Part shown: one piece after another, positions 1-9,066 of the stretch
Position numbering within the stretch: the stretch's first letter is position 1
How the letters are laid out: each line of letters starts with the position of its first letter
NCBI GenBank assembly: GCA_025060535.1
Contig: JANXCA010000012.1
Location: 1 to 34,234, forward strand
Reading direction: 5' to 3'
Source of the DNA: Endomicrobiia bacterium
GTDB lineage: Bacteria; Elusimicrobiota; Endomicrobiia; DTEH01
Length of the DNA stretch: 34,234 nt
Position numbers and translations under genes: made by a program
The notes under the pieces: generated by a model
What the model was told of the DNA's origin: nothing
Seen by the model: only the letters and a program-made list of their open reading frames with translations
Database searches by the model: none

Positions 1-1030
1 TATCGTCGAATATAAACCTCAGATAATACTTATTGATGAGTTTGTTCCTTTTAAGCTGATTAAAAAAATTCATGAGAGGTTTAAATTTGTCCCAATTGGT
101 GTGATTGGATATTTTGAAAAACCCCAAAAAACTGAAAAGTTTTTAGAGTTAGAGATAAGTATAATAAATATTAGCCAGTCTGAAAGTGAGATAAACTTAA
201 TTATAAAAAATCTTTTATGGTTTTCTTTATCAAGACAAGAGCTGTGGGATGAAGAATATAAAATTACAAAAAGTGAAGTATTAAAGGAGAAAATTTTAAG
301 TTTTTCAAAGAGTTTATTTAAAATACTTATTGTTTTAATATTATTTATAGGGATACCTAAATTATATGATTTTATTAGTTCATATAAAAAAATTTTTTAT
401 GAGTTAGATGTTGGTTATATTACTGCCTCTGATATCTGTGTTGTTAATGGTAGATATATTCTTAATGACTGGAGGTTAAAGAATTTATTTGAATACGAAG
501 AAGTTAATGATAAACTTTTGAAAATGTATATTCCTCAAGAGCAGCTGAATTCTATTTCTATAAATAATAACTATTTAGTAGCTTTTTCTATGTTTTCAGA
601 TAAGATATATTTATATAAATATCCCGAATTTTCTGTAGTTACTTCTACAGAGTTACTAAAGAACACAACTATTTTATCTGTTTATATAGATGAAAATAAT
701 CATTTATATTTATTAGATAATAAAGCAAACTTGTATGAGTTTATAATAAAGGATAATAAATTTGTCTTTGTTTCTTCAAATGAAATAAAAGGATTTTTTC
801 CTATAGATGTGGTTGTGTATAAAGGAGATGTTTATTTACTTAGTGATACTAATGATATATATAAGTTAAGAAAAGATAATTATAAAAAAGAAAAAATTAT
901 AATTTTATCTACATATTTTGACACCAAACAATATAGATTTAGTTCATTTGGAATTAGTGATAAGTGGATATATTTAATAAGTGAGACAGAAAAAAAAGTA
1001 ATAAAATTAACTAAAGATATTTTAATATGA
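1..1030 (+). CDS. Membrane-anchored protein with receiver-like fragment and beta-rich C-terminal domain (5' partial)
   Basis: The frame is open from base 2 with no start codon before the window edge, so the N-terminus is missing; an internal GTG at 101 is not needed as a start. The first visible residues (IILIDEFVP, then [12 protein letters not shown]) resemble the acidic phosphoacceptor strand and the conserved Lys-Pro of a response-regulator receiver domain, but the likeness is partial. A single hydrophobic segment ([11 protein letters not shown], about residue 110 from the GTG equivalent 77) follows. The remaining ~210 residues contain short repeated beta-strand blocks such as [16 protein letters not shown] and [16 protein letters not shown], which look like beta-propeller blades. 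It lies 16 bases upstream of glyA and may share its transcript. I do not recognise the family. A membrane-bound sensor or scaffold with an extracytoplasmic propeller is an inference. Confidence 0.6.
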   Translation, partial: IVEYKPQIILIDEFVPFKLIKKIHERFKFVPIGVIGYFEKPQKTEKFLELEISIINISQSESEINLIIKNLLWFSLSRQELWDEEYKITKSEVLKEKILSFSKSLFKILIVLILFIGIPKLYDFISSYKKIFYELDVGYITASDICVVNGRYILNDWRLKNLFEYEEVNDKLLKMYIPQEQLNSISINNNYLVAFSMFSDKIYLYKYPEFSVVTSTELLKNTTILSVYIDENNHLYLLDNKANLYEFIIKDNKFVFVSSNEIKGFFPIDVVVYKGDVYLLSDTNDIYKLRKDNYKKEKIIILSTYFDTKQYRFSSFGISDKWIYLISETEKKVIKLTKDILI

Positions 1031-1046
1031 AGAAAGGAGTAAAAAA

Positions 1047-2300
1047 ATGTATTTGTCTTCTCTTAAAAAGGTAGATATAGAGATTTATGAAGCAATAAAA
1101 CAAGAACTTGAAAGACAAAAGAATAACTTAGAACTGATTGCTTCTGAGAATTTTCCTTCTTTAGCTGTGTTAGAGGCGCAGGGGTCTATTATGGGAAATA
1201 AATATGCGGAAGGGTATCCTTCTAAGAGATACTATGGTGGTTGTCAGTATATGGATGTTGTGGAAACAATAGCTATTGAAAGAGCAAAGCTTTTATTTCA
1301 TGCAGAGCATGCAAATGTTCAACCGCATAGTGGAACACAAGCGAATATGGCTGTATATTTTGCTGTGTTAAATCCAGGAGATACTATAATGGGTATGCAT
1401 TTATCTCATGGTGGGCATCTTTCTCATGGTCATCCTGCAAGTTTCTCAGGTAGATATTACAAAGTTGTGCCAATAAACGTAAGAAAAAAAGATCAACTTA
1501 TTGATTACAAGGAAATAGAAAAACTTGCTAAGAAATATAAACCTAAGCTTATAGTAGCTGGTTCTTCTTCTTATTCAAGAGTTATAGACTGGGAAAAATT
1601 TAGAGAGATATGTGACATGGTTGATGCTTATTTGCTTGCAGATGTGGCTCATTATGCTGGTCTTATTGCGGCTGGTCTTTATCCTTCACCTGTTCCTTAT
1701 GCTGATTTTGTTACTTTTACTACACACAAAACGATGCGTGGGCCAAGGGGAGCTATAATTTTATGTAAGAAAAAATATGCTCATTTGATAGACAGAATGG
1801 TATTTCCTGGTATCCAAGGAGGGCCTATGATGCATACAATTGCTGCTAAAGCAGTTGCTTTAAAAGAAGCTATGACTGAGGAGTTTAAATTATATCAAGC
1901 TAATGTGTTAGCTAATGCTAGGATATTAGCAGAAGAACTTGCAAAGAGGGGATTTAAGATTGTTTCTGGACATACAGATTGTCACATGTTTTTAATAGAT
2001 TTAACTAATTTTAAAATAACTGGAGCAGAAGCACAGAATATTTTGGAAGCAGCTGGGATTACAGTTAATAAAAATTCTATTCCTTATGATCCAAAACCTC
2101 CGGCAGAAACATCAGGTATAAGGATAGGTACACCTGCTGTGACTACAAGGGGAATGAGACAAAAAGAAATGGTTATAATTGCTGAATTAATAGATAAAGT
2201 AATCAGATCTCGTGGAAGCAAAAATGTAGTTTCTCTTGTAAAAAACAGAGTTAAGGCGCTTTTAGAAAAATTTCCTTTATATAAAGAATTAAGTGATTAA
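1047..2300 (+). CDS. glyA: Serine hydroxymethyltransferase
   Basis: This PLP enzyme interconverts serine plus tetrahydrofolate with glycine plus 5,10-methylene-tetrahydrofolate in the cytoplasm and is the main source of one-carbon units. At 417 residues it has the usual bacterial length. Visible family signatures are ELIASENF near residue 30, [14 protein letters not shown] near 52-65, the aspartate-histidine pair in DVAHYAGL (199-206) and the cofactor lysine K228 in [14 protein letters not shown] good ribosome-binding site (AGAAAGGAG, 1031-1039) stands before the ATG and fixes the start. The following transferase gene starts about 7 bases after the stop, or overlaps it if GTG is used, so the two are probably co-transcribed. 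Identity is secure. Confidence 0.97.
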   Translation: MYLSSLKKVDIEIYEAIKQELERQKNNLELIASENFPSLAVLEAQGSIMGNKYAEGYPSKRYYGGCQYMDVVETIAIERAKLLFHAEHANVQPHSGTQANMAVYFAVLNPGDTIMGMHLSHGGHLSHGHPASFSGRYYKVVPINVRKKDQLIDYKEIEKLAKKYKPKLIVAGSSSYSRVIDWEKFREICDMVDAYLLADVAHYAGLIAAGLYPSPVPYADFVTFTTHKTMRGPRGAIILCKKKYAHLIDRMVFPGIQGGPMMHTIAAKAVALKEAMTEEFKLYQANVLANARILAEELAKRGFKIVSGHTDCHMFLIDLTNFKITGAEAQNILEAAGITVNKNSIPYDPKPPAETSGIRIGTPAVTTRGMRQKEMVIIAELIDKVIRSRGSKNVVSLVKNRVKALLEKFPLYKELSD

Positions 2301-2307
2301 TGTATAT

Positions 2308-3351
2308 ATGCTTAAAATATATATTATATGTATTTCCTTATCATTTATTTTTTCTATATTTTTAATACCTTTTTCAAATTTTCTTGCAAAGAAGTTTAAT
2401 ATTTATGATCACCCATCTAAAAGAAAATTAAAATATAGAAAACTTACTAGGTGGGCTGGTTTTGGAATGTTTTTGTCATTTTTTTTATCTTTGATAGTCT
2501 TACTAAAAATATTTCCAGAATTAAAAAATGTGTTAAATTATAATTATACGATAAACTGGGGTGACTATAAAGAAACAATTAGTTTGTCAAAGCAACTGCT
2601 TGGTATATTTTTTGCATCTTTACTGGTTGTGATAGTAGGGAGTGTTGATGATAAAGTTGGAATTTCTGCTGGAGTAAAGTTTCTTTTACAGGTAATAATA
2701 GCATATTGTGCTATGGATTATGGAGTAAGAATATTAGGTGTAAGTTTGCCTTTTAGTGATAAATTTATTGCTTTTCCAAGGATTGTAAGTCAAGTTATAA
2801 CAGTTATTTGGTTGTGTAGTTTTATGAATATGATAAATCTTATAGATGGAATTGACGGTTTAGCAGGTGGGATTGTTTTGATTTCAAGTTTTACATTTTT
2901 TATTATTTCAATTCTCCAACAACAAGTTGTATCTTCTTTTATTTCTAATCAATTAGCTCTATCTTCAATTTTAAGTTTAGCTCTATGTGGTACGGTTGCA
3001 GGTTTTTTGCTTTATAATTTTTATCCTGCAAAGTTATTTATGGGAGATACAGGAGCTTTATTTTTGGGGCTTCTTATTGGATGTATTACTACTGTTGGAA
3101 TGCTTAAGACAGGAGCTTTTTTGTCTTTTGTAATTCCTGTAATTGTAGCAGGTGTACCATTTTTAGATGTGGCAATTGCTATAATAAGAAGAATAAAGAA
3201 AAAAGTCAGTATAGGAATGGCTGATAAACATCATATTCATCATATTTTACTATCTAATGGTTGGACAGAAAGAGAAGTTGTTTTGTTTTTTTATGTAATA
3301 AGTTTATTCTTATCAATTATTTCTATTACAATAGTTGCATTGAAAAATTAA
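2308..3351 (+). CDS. Undecaprenyl-phosphate sugar-1-phosphate transferase (WecA/TagO/MraY superfamily)
   Basis: This multi-pass membrane enzyme moves a HexNAc-1-phosphate from UDP-sugar to undecaprenyl phosphate, the first step in making O-antigen, teichoic-acid-like or other wall-linked glycans. Diagnostic cytoplasmic-loop motifs are present in order: YDHPSKRK, the acidic pair in GSVDDKVG, NMINLIDGIDGLAGG, NFYPAKLFMGDTGALFLG and the basic ADKHHIHHILLSNG that marks the WecA/TagO branch rather than MraY. About ten hydrophobic helices are visible. ATG at 2308 is preferred; an in-frame GTG at 2293 would overlap glyA and add five residues. Neither has a strong Shine-Dalgarno. The LCP protein encoded further down could use its lipid-linked product, which is inference. 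The exact sugar cannot be read from the sequence. Confidence 0.88.
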   Translation: MLKIYIICISLSFIFSIFLIPFSNFLAKKFNIYDHPSKRKLKYRKLTRWAGFGMFLSFFLSLIVLLKIFPELKNVLNYNYTINWGDYKETISLSKQLLGIFFASLLVVIVGSVDDKVGISAGVKFLLQVIIAYCAMDYGVRILGVSLPFSDKFIAFPRIVSQVITVIWLCSFMNMINLIDGIDGLAGGIVLISSFTFFIISILQQQVVSSFISNQLALSSILSLALCGTVAGFLLYNFYPAKLFMGDTGALFLGLLIGCITTVGMLKTGAFLSFVIPVIVAGVPFLDVAIAIIRRIKKKVSIGMADKHHIHHILLSNGWTEREVVLFFYVISLFLSIISITIVALKN

Positions 3352-3372
3352 AGTTAAACTCTGGAGGATAAA

Positions 3373-4671
3373 ATGACAAAAAAATTTAGTTATTGGTTTA
3401 AAAAAATTAAGAATGTGAAAGAAACTTCTTATAAGTTTTCAGGTATATCTAAAGAACTAATTAATGAACTTTTAAAAGAGATAAAACAAAAACTTTTATT
3501 TAATAAGACAAATATAATGAATGCTAACCTAAGAGATATAAAATTGGCTGAAAGTTTAAAACTTTCAGAAGCTATAATTGACAGATTGACTCTTACTGAA
3601 AAAAGATTTCAAGAGATGATTACAGGGATAGAAACTGTTATTTCTTTAGAATCTCCAGTTGATGTAGTTATAAAGGAGTGGAAAAGAGTTCTTCCAAGTG
3701 GTGAGATAGTGATTAAAAAAGTAACCGTTCCTTTAGGAGTGATTTTAGTAATATATGAATCGCGCCCAAATGTTACTATAGATGCTTCTATTTTATGTTT
3801 GAAAGCTAATAACTGCGTAATTTTAAGGGGTGGTTCAGAGACAGTTAATACTAACAAGGAGTTAGTAAGGTCTATAAATATGGCAGTCGAAGAGGTATGG
3901 AGTAAATTTAAGTTAGATTTTCCTAAAGATATTGTTGTTTTTGTTGAAGATACATCTTATGAGCTTCTTTATAAAATTTTGAAATTAGACAAATACATAG
4001 ATTTAGTTATTCCTCGTGGTGGGGAGAAGATGGTTAATACTATAAAAGAAAAATCTTTGATTCCTGTTTTATCTCATGGTAGTGGTGTGTGTCATACTTA
4101 TGTGGATAAAGCTGCAGATGTTGAAATTGCTTTAAAAGTTTGTTTTAATGCTAAAGTTCAAAGACCTTCTGTTTGTAATGCTATGGAGACACTTTTAGTT
4201 CACAAAGATATAGCAGAGGAGTTTTTACCAAAAATGGCAAAGATTTATATTGAAAACAATGTTGAGATAAGAGGATGTCTTCAAACTTATAATTTACTTA
4301 AAAGACATAATATTAAAATAAAAAAAGCAAAAAAGAGTGACTTTGGAAAAGAATTTTTAGATTATATAATTGCTATAAAAATTGTAAACAGCATAGATGA
4401 GGCTATATCACACATAAATTCTTATGGGTCACATCATTCAGATGCAATAATATCAAAGGATATTACAGCACAGGAAAAATTTAAAAAAGAGGTTGATTCT
4501 TCGGCAATATTTATAAACTCCTCTACAAGATTACATGATGGAGGAGTTTTTGGTTTTGGAAGTGAAATTGGAATTTCTACTTCAAAACTTCATGCTCGAG
4601 GTACTATGGGAGTAAATGAGCTGGTTACTACCAAATATATAGTAAGTGGGTATGGTGTAATAAGGGAGTAA
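3373..4671 (+). CDS. proA: Gamma-glutamyl phosphate reductase
   Basis: Second enzyme of proline synthesis: it reduces gamma-glutamyl phosphate with NADPH to glutamate semialdehyde. The 432-residue length is typical. Aldehyde-dehydrogenase-fold signatures include PLGVILVIYESRPNVT (about 120-135), LRGGSE (151-156) and the catalytic cysteine C268 in VQRPSVCNAMETLLVH. The GSEIGISTSKLHARGTMG block near the C-terminus is also diagnostic. CTGGAGG (3361-3367) is a clear ribosome-binding site for the ATG. No proB (glutamate kinase) is visible in the window, although proB-proA-nadD is a common arrangement; it must lie elsewhere or be replaced. nadD begins 4 bases after the stop. Confidence 0.96.
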   Translation: MTKKFSYWFKKIKNVKETSYKFSGISKELINELLKEIKQKLLFNKTNIMNANLRDIKLAESLKLSEAIIDRLTLTEKRFQEMITGIETVISLESPVDVVIKEWKRVLPSGEIVIKKVTVPLGVILVIYESRPNVTIDASILCLKANNCVILRGGSETVNTNKELVRSINMAVEEVWSKFKLDFPKDIVVFVEDTSYELLYKILKLDKYIDLVIPRGGEKMVNTIKEKSLIPVLSHGSGVCHTYVDKAADVEIALKVCFNAKVQRPSVCNAMETLLVHKDIAEEFLPKMAKIYIENNVEIRGCLQTYNLLKRHNIKIKKAKKSDFGKEFLDYIIAIKIVNSIDEAISHINSYGSHHSDAIISKDITAQEKFKKEVDSSAIFINSSTRLHDGGVFGFGSEIGISTSKLHARGTMGVNELVTTKYIVSGYGVIRE

Positions 4672-4675
4672 ACTT

Positions 4676-5269
4676 ATGAGTGATGATAAAATAATACTTT
4701 TTGGAGGAACCTTTGATCCAATTCATATAGGGCATTTAGTTTTAGCAGAAACAGCATTTGAATTTATTAAAGCCAAAAAAGTCATATTTATTCCTTGTTA
4801 TAAACCACCGCATAAAATAGATTTCCAGCTTTCTGATTGGAGACATAGAGTAAATATGATTAAGTTATCTACAAAAGGTGTTAAATATTTTGAGATTAGT
4901 TTATTTGAGATTGAAAATGAAGGAATTTCTTACACTTATATTACTGTGGATTATTTTTCTAAGAAATATAAAGATTCAGATTTATACTTTTTAATAGGAT
5001 ATGATTCCTTATTAAGTTTACCAACTTGGGAAAATTGGAGATATATAGTGGAGAAGGTCTATTTTTTAGTTGGAGACAGAAATATAGAAAAAAAAGCTGA
5101 AGGTGAACTTCCAGAAGTTATTTTAAAAAAATCAATTTTTTTTAAATCGCCAATAATTGAAGTTTCTTCTACTATGATAAGAGAAAAAATAAAAAGTAAA
5201 TTATCAATAAAATATCTTGTTCCCTCTTCTGTAGAAAATTATATAATAAAGAAAAAACTTTATTTATGA
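4676..5269 (+). CDS. nadD: Nicotinate-nucleotide adenylyltransferase
   Basis: Transfers AMP from ATP to nicotinate mononucleotide, giving deamido-NAD, the shared late step of NAD synthesis. The nucleotidyltransferase loop GGTFDPIHIGHL (residues ~10-21) and the C-terminal signature SSTMIREKIKS are both present, and the 197-residue length is normal. YDSLLSLPTWENW is a further NadD-type block. GGGAG lies 9-13 bases before the ATG. The gene overlaps the next one by ATGA, which suggests translational coupling. Together with pncA and pncB just downstream it supplies three steps of the route from nicotinamide to NAD; NadE is not in the window. Confidence 0.96.
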   Translation: MSDDKIILFGGTFDPIHIGHLVLAETAFEFIKAKKVIFIPCYKPPHKIDFQLSDWRHRVNMIKLSTKGVKYFEISLFEIENEGISYTYITVDYFSKKYKDSDLYFLIGYDSLLSLPTWENWRYIVEKVYFLVGDRNIEKKAEGELPEVILKKSIFFKSPIIEVSSTMIREKIKSKLSIKYLVPSSVENYIIKKKLYL

Positions 5270-6438
5270 AAATTAAACATGTAGTATTAATTTTGTGGTG
5301 TGGAGTAATTTTATATATAGCTTATTTATCTTATAGAAGTGTATTTATTTCTAATAATGCTTTTCAAAAAAGAACTAATTTTATTATATTAGGTACAGAC
5401 TTTGTTGACAACTCTATTCATGCTGATACAATTATTTTTTTGAGTTATTTACCGTCTGAAAAAGTGTTAGACATTATTTCTATTCCAAGAGATACATATA
5501 TTAATGTAGAAGGTGTAAAATATAAAAAGATCACAGAGTTGTATGCTTTTTTTTATATGGTTACCAAAGATAGATATCAAGCTGCAAAAGAATTTATAAA
5601 AGTTTTAGAAAACAATTTATTTTCTTTTGGAGATAAAAAAATTTCTATTTCCTATTTTTTTATTATTGACTATAGAAGTTTTATAAAGTTTATAAATACG
5701 ATAGGCAAAATAAAAATCATAGTTGACAAGCCTATGCATTATGATGATTATGCTGGTAATTTGCACATTCATTTTGAACCAGGCGTTTATTATATGGATG
5801 GAGAAGAAGCACTAAAATATGTTCGTTTTAGAGATGCTACTGGAGATATGGGTAGAATTTTAAGACAACAACAGTTTATAAAAGGTGTAGTAAATAGGAT
5901 ATTTAGCATTGATGTAATATATAAATTTCCTAAGTTAGTATATATGTTACAAAAATGTTTTTTAACAAATATGAATTTATTAGAGATATTTAATTTATTT
6001 TTAGAATTTAAAAATTTAAAATTTACAAATTTAAGATTTTCCACTTTAGAAACTTTGCCCAAAGGAAGATATCTTGAAGTTAATAAAGACGCTTTAGAAC
6101 AACTTTTTGGTTATTTTTTAGATAATAAAGTAAGAAAAAAGGATGAAAAAAAAGAAAGAGTTATAGTAAAAGTTTATAATGCTTCTAATAAACCAAAATT
6201 AGCAAAGCAGGTATCTTTATTTCTTAGAGAAAAGGGGTATGATGTTTTAGATTGGGGTAATTGGTATTGTAAATTACCTAAAAGCAAAATAATAGATTAC
6301 TCTAACGATATAAAATCTTTAAATGAAATATGTAATCTTCTTAATATATTTGATATAAACATATACAACAAAGAATATTTAGAAGAATATATAGACTTTG
6401 CTATAATTTTAGGAGAAGATTTTGTTTTAAGTCAATAA
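5266..6438 (+). CDS. LytR-CpsA-Psr (LCP) family protein with C-terminal LytR_C domain
   Basis: LCP proteins transfer lipid-linked glycans from undecaprenyl pyrophosphate onto the cell wall or other acceptors outside the membrane. Visible parts: an N-terminal membrane helix (residues ~5-25), an LCP domain with NFIILGTDF, an aspartate-threonine pair (ADTIIFLSY), SIPRDTYINV, and YMDGEEALKYVRFRDATGD followed by the arginine-rich GRILRQQQFIKGV, then a second small domain near 300-350 (VIVKVYNASNKPKLAKQ, LREKGYDV) matching the LytR_C fold. The start overlaps nadD by 4 bases. The proA-nadD-LCP order is often seen in other bacteria, where rsfS usually follows; here pncA takes its place. The acceptor and glycan are unknown; the WecA/TagO-type enzyme 3 kb upstream is a natural partner by inference. 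Confidence 0.9.
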   Translation: MKIKHVVLILWCGVILYIAYLSYRSVFISNNAFQKRTNFIILGTDFVDNSIHADTIIFLSYLPSEKVLDIISIPRDTYINVEGVKYKKITELYAFFYMVTKDRYQAAKEFIKVLENNLFSFGDKKISISYFFIIDYRSFIKFINTIGKIKIIVDKPMHYDDYAGNLHIHFEPGVYYMDGEEALKYVRFRDATGDMGRILRQQQFIKGVVNRIFSIDVIYKFPKLVYMLQKCFLTNMNLLEIFNLFLEFKNLKFTNLRFSTLETLPKGRYLEVNKDALEQLFGYFLDNKVRKKDEKKERVIVKVYNASNKPKLAKQVSLFLREKGYDVLDWGNWYCKLPKSKIIDYSNDIKSLNEICNLLNIFDINIYNKEYLEEYIDFAIILGEDFVLSQ

Positions 6439-6462
6439 ATTTTAAAAAGGTAAGGTAAAAAT

Positions 6463-7077
6463 ATGAAAAGAAAAGCTTTAATAATAATAGATGTACAAAA
6501 CGATTTTTGTCCTCAAGGAGCATTACCTGTACCAGATGGAGATAAAATAATTCCTATCATAAATAACATTACTAAAAAATTTTTTAAAGTAGTTGCTACA
6601 CAAGATTGGCATCCTAAAAATCATATATCTTTTGCTTCTACCCATAATAAAAATGTAGGTGAGACTATAAAATTTAAAGGGCATACCCAATTTCTTTGGC
6701 CAGATCATTGCGTTGAAGGTAGTTATGGTGCAGAGTTTCATAAAGATCTTAATTTAAATGATGTAGATTTAATAATAAGAAAAGGTACAAACCCTAATGT
6801 CGACTCTTATTCAGCATTTTTAGAAAATGACAAAAAGACCCAAACAGGACTTCATTATTATTTAAAAGGGCTTGGTATAAAAGAAGTATATATATGTGGA
6901 TTAGCGTTAGATTATTGTGTATATTTTTCTGCCTGTGATGCTAAAAAGTTTGGTTTTAAGACATATGTAGTTTTAGATGCTACAAAAGGAGTAGATGTTC
7001 CCAAAGGAAACATAGAAAAGACACTATCTCATATGAAATCCCTTGGTATAAAAATTATCACACATGAAAAAATATAG
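6463..7077 (+). CDS. pncA: Nicotinamidase
   Basis: Hydrolyses nicotinamide to nicotinate and ammonia, the entry to the Preiss-Handler NAD salvage route. All key residues of the isochorismatase-like fold are visible: D10 in IIDVQNDF, lysine K107 in LIIRKGTNP and nucleophile C152 in CGLALDYCV, plus the metal ligands D48, H50 (TQDWHPKNH) and H82 (WPDHCVEGS). The 204 residues match the usual length. The leader carries AAGGTAAGGT 6-15 bases before the ATG, an acceptable ribosome-binding site. Its last 14 bases overlap pncB, which uses the product. Confidence 0.95.
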   Translation: MKRKALIIIDVQNDFCPQGALPVPDGDKIIPIINNITKKFFKVVATQDWHPKNHISFASTHNKNVGETIKFKGHTQFLWPDHCVEGSYGAEFHKDLNLNDVDLIIRKGTNPNVDSYSAFLENDKKTQTGLHYYLKGLGIKEVYICGLALDYCVYFSACDAKKFGFKTYVVLDATKGVDVPKGNIEKTLSHMKSLGIKIITHEKI

Positions 7078-8491
7078 TTTACTTTTAACTGACTTATATG
7101 AGTTAACGATGGCTCAGGGATATTTTTTATATAAAAATAATGAATATGCTGTTTTCGAGTTATCATTTAGAAAAGCACCTTTTAATGGTAGTTATATAAT
7201 TTTTGCAGGATTAGAGACTTTAGTAGATATAATTTTAAATTTAAAAGTTGAAGATTCAGATATAGAGTATCTGAAATCCTTAGGATTATTTAAAAAAGAG
7301 TTTTTAGAGTATATTAAGAATTTCAAATTTATTGGTGACATTTATTCAGTTGAAGAAGGTGAGATAGTTTTTCCAAAAGAGCCAGTTTTGAGAATTCATG
7401 CTCCAATAATTCAAGCTCAACTTGTAGAAAGTATAGTTTTAAATACTATAAATTTTCAATCTCTAATAGCTACTAAAACTGCAAGAATCATAGAGGTAGC
7501 TAACGGAAAAGCTGTGTTGGAGTTTGGTTTTCGTAGGGCACAAGGTATAGATGGAGCTTTGTCTGCCTCAAGAGCTGCATATATTGCTGGTGCGTCAGGT
7601 ACGTCTAATGTTTTAGCTGGGAAGATTTATGGGATTCCAGTAAGAGGTACTATGGCTCATTCTTGGGTTATGAGTTTTTCATCCGAGTTGGAGTCATTTG
7701 AAAAGTTTATGAAGCTTTATCCGGAAAATACAATTCTTCTTATAGATACATATGATACCATAAAAAGTGGAATAAAAAATGCTATTAGAGTTTTAAAAAA
7801 ATTAAAAAAGAAGGGCTTTAAAAATTTTGGTGTAAGATTAGATAGTGGGGATTTAGAGACATTAAGTAAACAGGTAAGAGAAATATTAGACAAAGAAGGA
7901 CTTAAAGAAGCCAAAATTGTTGTTTCAAATGAATTAGATGAATATATAATAAGTCAACTTTTAAATAGAGGTTCTCCTATAGATATGTTTGGTGTAGGAA
8001 CGAAGCTTATTACTGGTCATCCAGATGCTTCATTAGGAGGTGTATACAAGATAGTAGCTAAAAGACAAAATAAAAACTATGTTCCTGTAATTAAATTTTC
8101 TGACATGCCAGAAAAAATTTCTCTTCCACACATTAAAAATGTGACACGTTTTTATACAAAAGATAGATTTTTATTTGATATAATTCATTTAGAAAATGAG
8201 AAATTTAAAAAGAATAACCTTTTGTACCATCCAGATTTTCACTATGAGCTTAAAAAGCCAGAAAGTTTTGATTTTGAGAGAAAATTATTATTAAAAAAAA
8301 TTGTTGAAAATGGTAAACTAATATATAAATTTCCTGATTTATTGCATATAAGAGAGAAAACAAAAAATAATTTAAAATTTTTGCCTTTTGAATATAAAAG
8401 ATTAATAAATCCTCATATATATGTTGTTGGTATATCTAAAAAATTAAAAATTTTGAAAGAAAAACTAATAAAGGAAAAGAAATGTAATTAG
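7064..8491 (+). CDS. pncB: Nicotinate phosphoribosyltransferase
   Basis: Joins nicotinate to PRPP with ATP assistance, forming nicotinate mononucleotide, which the neighbouring NadD then adenylates. The N-terminus LLTDLYELTMAQGYF is diagnostic. Further blocks are LEFGFRRAQGIDGALSASRAAY, PVRGTMAHSWVMSF (its histidine is the phosphorylated residue in the family), NFGVRLDSGDL and FGVGTKLITG. At 475 residues it is within the range for the longer bacterial form. It starts inside the last 14 bases of pncA, so expression is probably coupled. The C-terminal ~60 residues are lysine-rich and poorly conserved. Confidence 0.95.
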   Translation: MKKYSLLLTDLYELTMAQGYFLYKNNEYAVFELSFRKAPFNGSYIIFAGLETLVDIILNLKVEDSDIEYLKSLGLFKKEFLEYIKNFKFIGDIYSVEEGEIVFPKEPVLRIHAPIIQAQLVESIVLNTINFQSLIATKTARIIEVANGKAVLEFGFRRAQGIDGALSASRAAYIAGASGTSNVLAGKIYGIPVRGTMAHSWVMSFSSELESFEKFMKLYPENTILLIDTYDTIKSGIKNAIRVLKKLKKKGFKNFGVRLDSGDLETLSKQVREILDKEGLKEAKIVVSNELDEYIISQLLNRGSPIDMFGVGTKLITGHPDASLGGVYKIVAKRQNKNYVPVIKFSDMPEKISLPHIKNVTRFYTKDRFLFDIIHLENEKFKKNNLLYHPDFHYELKKPESFDFERKLLLKKIVENGKLIYKFPDLLHIREKTKNNLKFLPFEYKRLINPHIYVVGISKKLKILKEKLIKEKKCN

Positions 8492-8511
8492 TTTTAGGAG
8501 GATATTGGGTT

Positions 8512-9054
8512 ATGAAGATTAAAAATTTATCTTTTATTTTAATTTTTTTAATTTTTAATTGTTGTCAAACATATAAACCCTCAATTCAAGTTTTGCCTCC
8601 ACATATAAAAACAATAGCAGTAGAACCATTTGAAAATAAAACAAACATATTTGGTTTAGAAGATACTCTTCGTCTCGAAGTAAATAATGAATTACTAAAG
8701 GATGGAAGGTTTACCGTTACAAATGATATAAATAATTCTGATGGTTATATTGGTGGGAGTATTTCTTATTATATTTTGCAACCTATAGCATATGGTGAAA
8801 ACTTTGAAGTTCAGCAGTATAAATTGAGGGTGATAGTGGATTTATATTTTGTAGATAGAGTAAATAATGTTACATTGTGGGAAGAGAAAAATCTCGAAGA
8901 AGTTTTATTTTTTGCTGCCTCAACTTTACCTGGAGGACTTACAGAAGAAGAAGCGAAAAAAACCGTTATTTTAAATCTAGCAAAGAAAATCTGTCTTCGA
9001 ACCATAGAAGGATTTGGTTCAGTTAGTGGTAGATCATCTAAAAAAGTACCATAA
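8512..9054 (+). CDS. LptE-like lipoprotein
   Basis: LptE is the outer-membrane lipoprotein that plugs the LptD barrel during lipopolysaccharide insertion. The product has a hydrophobic N-terminal export signal followed by two cysteines (C17, C18) and the family pattern: IKTIAVEPFENKT, then LRLEVNNELLKDGRF, DGYIGGSISYY and LRVIVDLYFVD...LWEEKNL. The lipobox is unusual: FNC or NCC replaces the normal small residue before cysteine, so lipidation is likely but not certain. A perfect AGGAGG (8496-8501) precedes the ATG. No lptD is visible here. holA follows 12 bases later, an association of LptE with HolA that is common in Gram-negative genomes and supports the call. Confidence 0.75.
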   Translation: MKIKNLSFILIFLIFNCCQTYKPSIQVLPPHIKTIAVEPFENKTNIFGLEDTLRLEVNNELLKDGRFTVTNDINNSDGYIGGSISYYILQPIAYGENFEVQQYKLRVIVDLYFVDRVNNVTLWEEKNLEEVLFFAASTLPGGLTEEEAKKTVILNLAKKICLRTIEGFGSVSGRSSKKVP

Positions 9055-9066
9055 GTTTATTAATTT

